The notes under the pieces: generated by a model
Seen by the model: the letters and a program-made list of their open reading frames with translations, nothing else
The model's database searches: none
Told to the model about the DNA's origin: nothing
In this document: positions 56,971-64,000 of the stretch, in pieces
How the letters are laid out: each line of letters starts with the position of its first letter
How positions within the stretch are numbered: position 1 is the stretch's first letter
Made by a program: the position numbers and the translations under genes
Source of the DNA: Lumbricus rubellus
Lineage: Eukaryota > Annelida > Clitellata > Crassiclitellata > Lumbricidae
NCBI GenBank assembly: GCA_945859605.1
Contig: OX243815.1
Location: 23,166,684 to 23,230,683 of the forward strand
DNA length: 64,000 nt
Direction: 5' to 3'

Positions 56971-57874
56971 TATTCAGTTATTTATTAACGTCAGATTTGA
57001 TTTATTTTTAATTAAACAATTCAACTGAGTATAATGAATAAGCGTTACTGACAATTAACATCGGTGATCGGGCCTAGATATTGTTCTTCAATAACTATGC
57101 AATATGTCTTCAAAGTCAGCAGAATCTCCGTAAATAATCATCAGGCGTGCACAACCTTAATTCTAGTAATCATGTTTTATAACTAACAGTCAGATATAAT
57201 GAATCATAATTCGGTCTGCAGCTTTCAACCGATATTCAATGTCAACTTAGATTTCAATTCTTATTATCAATGAACATTAATATCTAATTAATTAACTACA
57301 CTTGGTTTCGGATTCTGTTATGGAGCAATTAGATTAGTTAATACTTTCCTGGAAATTTCCGTGCAATTTGGCCAACACTCGCATTCAAATATGTAAAGAA
57401 GATCGGAAGATTTCTTGTCCGAATATTGGAATATATGACAATAAAGATTCAAACAAAATCGGCTGCAAACGGTCCCAAAACCAGTCGCTTAGTCAACGGT
57501 ATATTCTTTTTCATGAAATCAGGCAATCAGCCACACATTCAGTATTTTTAGACCCAGAATATAAAGAATTTCATGTCTACACGAGCCGACCTCTCACTCC
57601 GATGAAAACTTCCAGTCGACTGCGCATTTCGGCGGTTGCAGCGGTCACGTGATCCGGATCAACCAATCAGCGACTTACACGTTGGCCGAATCTAAAAATA
57701 GAGTGTCGCATTGCGACACTTTCTGTTGCAGCGAAGTACTGCACCGAAGGTCGGATCTAAAAGCGGCTAAAACCGAAGGCCGGTCGCAAATTTAGCAAGG
57801 CCGCAAATTAATAAATGAGTACGCCGAGCGGCCTAAAAGGAGGTTAAATTGTAGCGGCCTCATAGGACGTTACA
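56275..57874 (-). repeat. 5' LTR of Ty3/Gypsy copy B (1600 bp), promoter and gag start
   Basis: From its 5' end (57874): AGTGTCGCA/TGCGACACT palindrome (57702-57720), a CTATTTTTAG motif (57692-57701), CCAAT (57663-57667, plus orientation) and an E-box CACGTG (57646-57651), a plausible U3 promoter. Two AATAAA motifs lie just upstream of the ATG at 56970, so R may end near the start codon. The last 696 bp, then mostly U5, are coding. Confidence 0.93.
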
Positions 57875-58068
57875 ATAAAAGATACGTGTTCGCAAATACA
57901 ACAGATCGTGAATTATTAATGATCATTAACGCAAACACAGTGCTTGATAAACAGATCTAATTTATAGGCTATGCCCCAGCTTACACACGCCGGGATTGTG
58001 CCCAGCACCAGTATAAGCTATAGGACTAATCTAGACGTAAAAAAGCACCGTATGAGATCCAGAGGAGG

Positions 58069-58175
58069 AACTCCGCCACTAGTTGCACTCTGCCATTGCC
58101 AGTCCCAAGCCCGGATAAAGGAGGAGGGCGATACTGATCATCTCTCTTAACTATGGCAGTGTCGTTAAACATGCA
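58069..58175 (+). mobile_element. SINE family 2 fragment
   Basis: 'aactccgccact', 'gccattgccagtccc', 'ataaaggaggagggcgata' and 'gtgtcgttaaac' correspond in order to the SINE at 19795-20040. The tRNA head is not recognisable. Confidence 0.65.
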
Positions 58176-58994
58176 GCAAGTCCAGCGGACAAGTGATTCT
58201 CATTTCTGTCCTGCAATTCACGAAACTCGGCAACATTAAAATCGATCAACATAATTAGGCCTACATATCTTCGCTCCTTGTTCACCCCCTCGCTGAATAA
58301 TTCATCAACGTCTTAATGGACAAGAACATGTGTAGCCTTGAGTTGATTAGATCAAATAGACTTAATAACCTACTCAGGGCAATTTATGAGACTTCGTCTG
58401 TCCCAGAATTTTCTGAGCAAATTAGATTCTTTCCCTGAAGACGCATATCTCTAAAGCTGCACCAATCACGCGGGACCCCCATCTACCATATGCATGTACG
58501 TTTTATGGATGACATTTCTTCATGAATTACGAAGCGAACAGGCCCTACGTTGTGCGTATACACAAAAACAATTTTTTAAAGTCATCATACCGTTGGATCT
58601 CAGTGTTATGATTCAAACTGCAAATGCTTAGGTAAGGGACCGTAAGGGCTATGTAACTTGAGGCCTGCAGACTTACTTATCAACCAAAGATTTATGAGGT
58701 TATCAGTTATAGAAGTAATCATTGAAGACATTTTGATGGCTGTTATTACGACGAGCCTAGCACTGACATTTTCCAGTCTGTCGTATCAAATTTCTTCCCT
58801 AGCTTGTAAAAGTTCGCACCGGTGGGTCTATAGGCCTACTGTTAAGATTTTGCCCGATATTTGACTGGTTGGCCAAGAATTTCTCATTGCTCACATATGC
58901 ATCTAAAATAAAGTTATTCGTATTTCCTTAAAAATAATAATTATTATTAGTCCAAAGCTGAATTTTTTCTCATTTGCTCCCTAATGCTTCTAAA

Positions 58995-59090
58995 TTGCCT
59001 GTTATTCCTAACTCCGCCACTGGCCGCTCTCTGCCACTGCCAGTGCCAGTCTTAAGCTTGGTTACCACACAGTGACGTTAAACAACTTAA
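58995..59090 (+). mobile_element. SINE family 2 fragment, second copy
   Basis: 'aactccgccactggccg', 'ccactgccagtgccagtc' and 'agtgacgttaaac' align with 58069-58175; the middle is shorter. Confidence 0.6.
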
Positions 59091-60630
59091 ACTGCAACAA
59101 CTAGACTACCACTTTTATTCATATTGCCTATAAAAATTAGTCCAAAGCTTACGATTTTATAATTCTCAATCACGTGCTCCATAAGTCAAAATTGTGCGGA
59201 TTAGGCCTACTTATAAAAAAGCAATAATAACAAAATGGAAATAAAAAATGCCTTGACCTAATTTAACGGAAGTTTATATAGCCTATTGCAGGCTAGTTTA
59301 CCTTGTGGGAGGACGACTGATAAGCCCGTTGCAAATGGTTGGTCAAATCTAGATGTGCAGTCAAATAATATCCTCCCCCTTGTCAAATAATACCCCCCTC
59401 GTCAAATAATATCCCCCTCGATCCAAGCAGAGACTCTCAACGTCATTGCCGTCAAGTTTAAGTTGTAATGTCGGTGTTATATCCGCTTTGCTCCTCAGAC
59501 TCCTCTGCAGACCAGCGTCAACACTTGAAACCCACACGGTGGCACTTGTGCACACCCTATACAAATAAGCTTTTATTAGCCAACGCCAATGCTTTTGTTA
59601 TAATTATGTATATAGTTTTCGTATTTGGATAATGGAGGATTTATTTGCATGAGACAAAAAAGATGCGGCCATAGACTGACACTGGCTATCGGGCCTTTAT
59701 CGGCGCCGAAAGCCATTACTGGACACGCAGTGGACATCTAGTAGACATCAAGTGGGAATCGTCCAGCGGACCACATTAATTTTTATATAGATGGAAACAA
59801 ACCAGACGGTGTGATATAGAAAGACTCGACTTGGTAGTAGACTGCAAAGTCGCAGGAGAGTCCGGGGAATTCCCAATGATCTACATAACCATAATATTGC
59901 ACGAGATAATTCTGGTCAATACAATCACAGTCCATTTCCCTCTGGGCTTAAAACTCGGACATGACTACCAAACGTAATCACGTTTAATCCACAGTCTTAT
60001 CGGTTGAATGATCGATCCTACTGATAGAGTATGAAAATACTCACGTACGTATACGGTTGAAGAATAACTATCACGTGATGTCAATTGTTCATGTCCACGG
60101 GTGATTGTTCTAACAAGCAGAGTCCTAATTGAATTGTCATGATCGTGTGTCCGTATTATAGGCTAGTGAAGCGAATTTTATTAACAATTGCAAATTTTAT
60201 GTACACCCTACACAACAGTACTGATGTATTTCTATTTTCTATTACGTCACTTTGACGTCATGGTCGTATATTGGCCGTATAAATGTCCCATTGATACGCA
60301 TCGTAAATAATAGAATTTTATATCTTCGACCTTGTGACAAGGAGATAATTTATGTGGTGATTATCTCACCCAATTTCATTCCAGCTGGACCTTTACGATG
60401 GGCGCTGACGTCACTAATACGTAGTCTCAGTATTTACATTGTTTGTCGTTCTGTGTCGTTTGTACAAGATACATGTATGTAGGCTATCATGCATTGAAGC
60501 GTTTGGTAAATATTTATGAAGCGTAATTTCCTCGATTCGAATAAATTAGGAACATTGGCATGATAACAGCTCGATAACTCGGTATTGTATATTTGCCCGT
60601 GAGTAGAGGCCCAATAAGGCGGCTGACTCA

Positions 60631-60750
60631 TTCGACCAGTACAGCCTTGACCTTCGCCCATTTGACCAGTACAGCCTTGACCTTCGCCCATTTGACCAGT
60701 ACAGCCTTAAAAATTGAGTGCCCGCACAGTTTGACCAATACTAGCCTTAC
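60631..60750 (+). repeat. 30-bp minisatellite in the probable Polinton terminal repeat
   Basis: Two full units 'ttygaccagtacagccttga' + 'ccttcgccca' (60631-60660, 60661-60690), a partial third (60691-60709) and a degenerate fourth at about 60730-60750. Subterminal tandem repeats are common in Polinton TIRs. Confidence 0.75.
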
Positions 60751-60819
60751 TTTTTCAAATTCGATGTCTGGCGTAAAAAAGTAAAAAAAAGTAAAAAAAT
60801 TTTCTCCGGCGTATACAAA

Positions 60820-61065
60820 ATGGACTACTCGAAAAAAGTTACTGAATTACGAAAAATCGCCGAGCCGAGCGGCCGGGATGGATATTTTACAAGACGGTGG
60901 AAAGCGGCGTTCATTGCTAAAATTGACGCCCACATCCGCGAATGCTGCGACGATGAATGCCCATGCAAGAATCCACGGCCGGATCGTCAACAAGGGCCAT
61001 GCGAGACCATCGTCGTTCGTCGTCGGCGCAATGGCAACCCACCCCCGTGTGATGCAGGGGCGTGA
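60820..61065 (+). CDS. Small Polinton-encoded protein, possibly SAP-like, Cys-rich C-terminus
   Basis: 81 residues starting ATGGACTACTCG. Residues 1-37 (YSKKVTELRKIAEPSGRDGY then RRWKAAFIAKI) follow the helix-turn-helix spacing of SAP/Rho-N DNA-binding motifs often found in such elements, but weakly. Residues 43-61 hold a cluster of five Cys in C..C..C patterns and a final basic stretch VVRRRRNG. It lies between the terminal repeat and the integrase, which is convergent (130 bp gap). Function unknown; a DNA-binding accessory protein is a guess. Confidence 0.5.
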   Translation: MDYSKKVTELRKIAEPSGRDGYFTRRWKAAFIAKIDAHIRECCDDECPCKNPRPDRQQGPCETIVVRRRRNGNPPPCDAGA

Positions 61066-61194
61066 GCGGACTACGACGTAGATATGGGATTACAATATCG
61101 CAAACGATTTTACACCGTTGGTTTATAATCGTCTTTGGATCAATCGAATATTATTATTTTTTCTCCAAACACGACATATTTTTTCATAATCGTC

Positions 61195-62157
61195 TCACAA
61201 TGTCATCAAGTTTTCGTTATTAATCCAAGAATTGAACGAGTCTGGGTAGCCCAACCACTTCACGAGACATTTCTTCCCGCGTTTCCTAATCACTTTTTCG
61301 ATTCTAAATATTTCTTGAGTTGTTTTCTGTAGCTCCTGTTCATAGAATGAGCCTTGTATTTCCTCAGAATTAGAATCAGTAATCTTGTAAGTTGGCGGAT
61401 CTGTATATTGAACCTGAGATACTACAAAAACCTCCTCTGTCCATCTAGGTATATATCCTTTGTCAAAAATGCTCTTCTTCCTAGTTATTCTGACTCGATC
61501 GCCGACTGAAAACTTTGGTGTAATAGGCCCTGAAATCTCATCGCCGTATAAATTCATAAATACAGTCTTTTCGTTCACTTTCATACTAGCCTTCGCGGGG
61601 GTCATTTTGATCGAAGAATGTCTCGTGTCATTATAATTACTAACCATCTCGTCTAATACATCGATATATCTTCTCGTTGAATTAGCTGTGAAGTACTTGA
61701 ACATCTTCTCTTTCATCGTACGCACCCATCTTTCTACGATGGAACTTTTGCTCTCGTTCTCGGTAGAATACAACTCAACCAAATTCTTTACATTTTTGTT
61801 ATAAAATTCTTTCCCTTTGTCGCACCAAACTTTGACTGGCTGTCGACCACCCCCGAGTATCTTCACGAACCCATCAGCTGTAGACTTCCCACTCTTGTCA
61901 TGTAATGGAACGATCCACCCATACTTGGAAAATACATCTATAACGGTCAATAGAAATTTCACGCCATCATTATCTCTGGCGAAGGCCTGCATGTCGATTA
62001 GATCAGCCGCCCAAATCTGGTCAATCCCCCCAACACGGACCCGTCTCGTCCTAAAATTTCTCACTACTGGTTTGTGTAATTCATTCGCTAATTGATTAGT
62101 CCATTTCAGGTCCTGCTGTAATTCTGGGCTTTTTTTAAACCCAAACCTAGGCTTGTT
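61195..62157 (-). CDS. Polinton-type integrase with chromodomain, no own start codon
   Basis: The frame is open from 62157 to a stop at 61195. No ATG occurs before the catalytic core; the first plausible codon by rule is a GTG at 62064. Numbering from that GTG: an integrase (rve) core with D21 (ADLID), D82 (CDKGKEF) and E111 (IVERW), then an SH3-like 'VGDRVRITR' region (about 196-204) and a C-terminal chromodomain (about 250-285, VKWLGY). It would insert the element into host DNA. Oddities: the D82-E111 gap is 28 residues instead of the usual 35, and expression seems to need a -1 shift from the upstream PLA2 frame (overlap 62157-62106). Relic or programmed frameshift cannot be told apart from one copy. 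Confidence 0.85.
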   Translation of the reverse strand, partial: NKPRFGFKKSPELQQDLKWTNQLANELHKPVVRNFRTRRVRVGGIDQIWAADLIDMQAFARDNDGVKFLLTVIDVFSKYGWIVPLHDKSGKSTADGFVKILGGGRQPVKVWCDKGKEFYNKNVKNLVELYSTENESKSSIVERWVRTMKEKMFKYFTANSTRRYIDVLDEMVSNYNDTRHSSIKMTPAKASMKVNEKTVFMNLYGDEISGPITPKFSVGDRVRITRKKSIFDKGYIPRWTEEVFVVSQVQYTDPPTYKITDSNSEEIQGSFYEQELQKTTQEIFRIEKVIRKRGKKCLVKWLGYPDSFNSWINNENLMTL

Positions 62158-62648
62158 TTAGCTGACAAGATGGGTTTGACTATCGCCCTCTCTACGCGTT
62201 CTCGTAAGCTAGGATTTGGAATATTATTCAGCTGGTTTATCATTGCTCTATCAGCGACATTCCTAGAAGCTGTATCAGTGTGTTGATTGTATGCCAGGTC
62301 ATGGACGTATGCCGCACTATCTACCCTGTTTATAGGTTTGCTCCAATCTTTGGGGGTTTCGTTGGCATTCAGACGCAAATCTAGTCTAGTACCGGGACCA
62401 GTAAACTGATGGCCTGGCAAATGTAATTCGCCCGGAAATTTAGCCCAAGGTAATTTAATGTTGCTTGTGGCAGCGTTCAGCGAACTAACTAGATCCCCAC
62501 CTTGCGCAACGGCGGACGCCTTCACGAATTGAGTTTTTGTTTTCCCGCATACGACGCAAACACCTCTGAGCATCGATCTCCCATTATTAGCCACGGCGTT
62601 TTGCACATCTGTCGTCTGGGTCTGTTTTTTACATTTTACGCAATACAT
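62106..62648 (-). CDS. Zinc-ribbon plus parvovirus-type phospholipase A2-like protein
   Basis: 180 residues from the ATG at 62648; longer upstream starts would overlap the divergent ATPase gene. Residues 1-40 hold two Cys pairs (C3/C6 and C31/C34), a zinc ribbon. Residues 81-135 have the calcium-loop GPG (84-86), the catalytic H116-D117 of HDLAY and a later ADR motif with D133, the order seen in the PLA2 domain of parvovirus VP1. In such viruses the domain modifies membranes during entry; here it is known from Polintons/adintoviruses. The last codons overlap the integrase frame, with T TTA AAA in phase at 62139-62133. Confidence 0.8.
   Translation of the reverse strand: MYCVKCKKQTQTTDVQNAVANNGRSMLRGVCVVCGKTKTQFVKASAVAQGGDLVSSLNAATSNIKLPWAKFPGELHLPGHQFTGPGTRLDLRLNANETPKDWSKPINRVDSAAYVHDLAYNQHTDTASRNVADRAMINQLNNIPNPSLRERVERAIVKPILSAKTSLGLGLKKAQNYSRT
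62133..62139 (-). promoter_or_regulatory. Candidate -1 ribosomal frameshift heptamer
   Basis: T TTA AAA (followed by AAA) sits in the PLA2 reading frame in the X XXY YYZ arrangement. It is inside the 52-nt overlap with the integrase frame, which is the -1 frame. A homopolymer of seven A's makes an indel mutation or assembly error the main alternative. Confidence 0.45.
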
Positions 62649-62676
62649 TTCGTTTTTAATAATATATATTTTTAAA
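62649..62676. promoter_or_regulatory. 28-bp AT-rich divergent spacer
   Basis: The start codons of the PLA2-like gene (-) and the ATPase (+) are separated by only 28 bp, nearly all A/T, with TATATATT. It may be a compact bidirectional promoter or start-site region. Confidence 0.5.
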
Positions 62677-63465
62677 ATGGAGATTAGAGATATGAGTTGG
62701 GGCACAGCGCTCTCGAAAAGATTCAATAATCCGCTGCTACCCAAAAGCATACGCGGTTTGATAGTTGGGAAATCGGCGTGTGGAAAAACAACGCTTCTTC
62801 TCAATCTTTTACTCAGGCCGGACTGGTTGGATTATAATAACTTGCAGGTATTCGGTACTTCTCTGTTTCAACCGGAATATCGCATTATTAAAAAAGCATA
62901 CGAAGAAAAATTGCCGAAAGAAGCGATCGTTTGGTTGTTCGAGCACCGAGATGAAATCGTGGGTCTAAATGCGTCGCCAGACCTTGTAATGGAAGAACTA
63001 GCAAAAAACTCGGAAGCTAAATCCGATATAATTGCCAAGTTCTTTGAGAGCGCCGATGATGTACCAGACCCGAGAGATTTGAGCGCTGAAAAGAAGAACC
63101 TGATGATTTTCGATGATCTTCAATTGGAAAAACAAAACAAATGTGAAACGTATTACAATCGGGGGAGGCATAGTAATGTAGATTGTTTTTACCTCGCCCA
63201 GAATTATTTCAAATTACCGCGCCAAACAATCCGAGAAAATGCGAACTTTATTTGCCTGTTCAAACAAGACCTGAAAAATTGTAATCATATTTACAACGAT
63301 CATGTGAGTACAGACATGTCGAAAGATGAATTTCGAAAACTATGCAAAACAGTATGGGAGCAACCTCATAGATTCGTGGTTTTAGACCTGACTAGCGACA
63401 AGTACAATGGTAAATACCGATGCGGACTCGACGAATTTTATATAATCGAGGATCCGCCATTGTAA
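62677..63465 (+). CDS. A32/FtsK-type genome-packaging ATPase
   Basis: 262 residues. Walker A G31-K-S-A-C-G-K-T38 and Walker B L142-M-I-F-D-D147 are intact, followed by a conserved AQNYFKLPRQTIRENAN segment (174-190) that fits the sensor/arginine region of the poxvirus A32-like branch of the HerA-FtsK superfamily. In Polintons and related viruses this enzyme pumps DNA into the capsid. The start is the first ATG, with an AT-rich spacer before it. The stop lies 20 bp before the next gene, a typical compact viral layout. Confidence 0.88.
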   Translation: MEIRDMSWGTALSKRFNNPLLPKSIRGLIVGKSACGKTTLLLNLLLRPDWLDYNNLQVFGTSLFQPEYRIIKKAYEEKLPKEAIVWLFEHRDEIVGLNASPDLVMEELAKNSEAKSDIIAKFFESADDVPDPRDLSAEKKNLMIFDDLQLEKQNKCETYYNRGRHSNVDCFYLAQNYFKLPRQTIRENANFICLFKQDLKNCNHIYNDHVSTDMSKDEFRKLCKTVWEQPHRFVVLDLTSDKYNGKYRCGLDEFYIIEDPPL

Positions 63466-63485
63466 AATTGTATTGTATAGTAAAA

Positions 63486-64000
63486 ATGGAATCATCGCTT
63501 CTCAAACAGATATCGGAAAACACGGAAAAGACGGCCTGCAACACGGAACCAAAAACATCATTTTCCATTTTTCTCAGCGAAAAGAGCACGCGAATCAGAA
63601 CGAAGTTTAATCCACTACTCGAACTGGAGAAGAATAAGAAATATGAAATGGCCTTAGTTGCCCTCGAGACGTACTATTCTTTTCCAAATATCGATGCGAC
63701 AAACAACGTCTTTCGGTATTCGCCAAATCGCGACTCACAGTGGGTAAACATTGCAGTCCCAGAGGGTTGCTATGAAATCACGGATATCAATGAATATATA
63801 CAGAGAGTTATGAAGGGGAATGGACATTTCGACGGGGTAAATGGAAATTACTGTATCTCAATAGCGCCAAACACCAATACTCTGAGGTCTGTGGTGAATA
63901 TAGAAGCAGATTATATGGTTGACTTTACGCCAAAGAATTCGATCGGAAGGGTTCTAGGTTTCAACAGATGGATCTATTCGGCGGGATACAACGAATCGGA
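63486..64000 (+). CDS. Candidate Polinton virion protein (partial, runs off right edge)
   Basis: The frame from ATG at 63486 is open to the window end (171 codons) without a stop. The N-terminus contains 'TKFNPLLELEKNKKYEMALV' and 'LETYYSFPNI', beta-strand-like and hydrophilic, with no enzyme motif. Its position directly after the packaging ATPase suggests a structural protein such as a minor capsid (penton-like) protein; this is inference from gene order. It cannot be completed from this window. Confidence 0.6.
   Translation, partial: MESSLLKQISENTEKTACNTEPKTSFSIFLSEKSTRIRTKFNPLLELEKNKKYEMALVALETYYSFPNIDATNNVFRYSPNRDSQWVNIAVPEGCYEITDINEYIQRVMKGNGHFDGVNGNYCISIAPNTNTLRSVVNIEADYMVDFTPKNSIGRVLGFNRWIYSAGYNES

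Larger units (their letters stand above)
47871..57874 (-). mobile_element. Complete Ty3/Gypsy LTR retrotransposon (10,004 bp), apparently recent
   Basis: Two 1600-bp LTRs (56275-57874 is 5', 47871-49470 is 3') appear identical in the stretches compared; even their incidental frames are the same. TSD ATAA at 47867-47870 and 57875-57878. Order on the minus strand: 5' LTR, tRNA-Leu-type primer-binding site, single gag-pol frame, about 1.2 kb of 3' non-coding sequence, polypurine tract, 3' LTR. The domain order protease, RT, RNase H, integrase with a GPY/F module is Ty3/Gypsy. Identical LTRs and an unbroken frame point to a young and possibly active copy. Confidence 0.95.
57879..60600. other. Intergenic DNA with SINE family 2 fragments and a short tandem repeat
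   Basis: SINE-like tails at 58069-58175 and 58995-59090 match the body of 19795-20040. A 'gtcaaataatatccccct' unit is repeated three times at about 59363-59420. No supported gene. Confidence 0.5.
60602..64000. mobile_element. Polinton/Maverick (adintovirus-like) element, left part
   Basis: Contains, in order: a probable terminal repeat with a 30-bp minisatellite, a small ORF (+), a chromodomain integrase (-), a zinc-ribbon/PLA2-like frame (-), an A32/FtsK-type ATPase (+) and a candidate virion protein (+, cut). This gene set is typical of Polintons and adintoviruses, which are virus-like self-synthesising transposons. The left boundary is placed at the AG of AGTAGAGGCC (Polintons usually begin AG); the right end, polymerase and capsid genes lie outside. 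Confidence 0.8.

Noticed and set aside
62062..62064. GTG as the integrase start
   Set aside because: Conserved integrase sequence continues upstream of it in the same frame, and GTG starts are not used this way in animals.
62649..62804. N-terminal extension of the PLA2-like protein
   Set aside because: It would overlap the start of the divergent ATPase and precede the zinc-ribbon Met; the shorter start fits the domain.

Overview
This is animal (metazoan) nuclear DNA, not bacterial. The evidence is a spliced gene with a TATA box and initiator, a seven-helix receptor, an immunoglobulin-fold receptor, LINE/SINE pairs, many cut-and-paste transposon relics and long microsatellites. The repeat families, the over-represented octamer TAGGCCTA and the Polinton-like element suggest a marine invertebrate, probably a deuterostome such as an echinoderm. 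That placement is inference; no species is identified.

Host genes. Three are supported: an intronless three-Ig transmembrane receptor with an ITIM-like tail (18042-19643, +); a small two-exon gene for an arginine-rich, protamine-like protein (23675-24284, -) with TATA, initiator, CCAAT and two RFX X-box-like sites; and an intronless rhodopsin-class receptor (42744-43964, +).

LTR retrotransposons. A complete, apparently intact Ty3/Gypsy element lies at 47871-57874 on the minus strand. It has two 1600-bp LTRs that look identical, a 4-bp ATAA target duplication and one 2098-codon gag-pol frame. The frame starts inside the 5' LTR: the first 232 codons are LTR sequence, and the primer-binding site lies within coding sequence. 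A diverged relative enters from the left edge (1-2766).

Viral-type element. The right end (about 60602 to beyond 64000) is the start of a Polinton/Maverick (adintovirus-like) element. It holds a TIR-like minisatellite, a small basic/Cys-rich ORF, a chromodomain integrase, a zinc-ribbon/PLA2-like protein, an A32/FtsK-type packaging ATPase and a candidate virion protein cut by the window end. The integrase has no usable start and follows the PLA2 frame in the -1 frame across a slippery heptamer.

Other mobile DNA. Five elements have perfect 8-bp target duplications (hAT-like: 5307-6243, 11573-14035, 14301-14639, 20768-22462, 47014-47289). There is also a mariner relic with long TIRs (29928-31141), a further TIR element (16535-17143), tiny piggyBac-like palindromes, two LINE 3' fragments, two SINE families and a four-copy 'GTGCAG' repeat. 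Most of the rest is non-coding DNA rich in microsatellites, whose long open frames are repeat artefacts.
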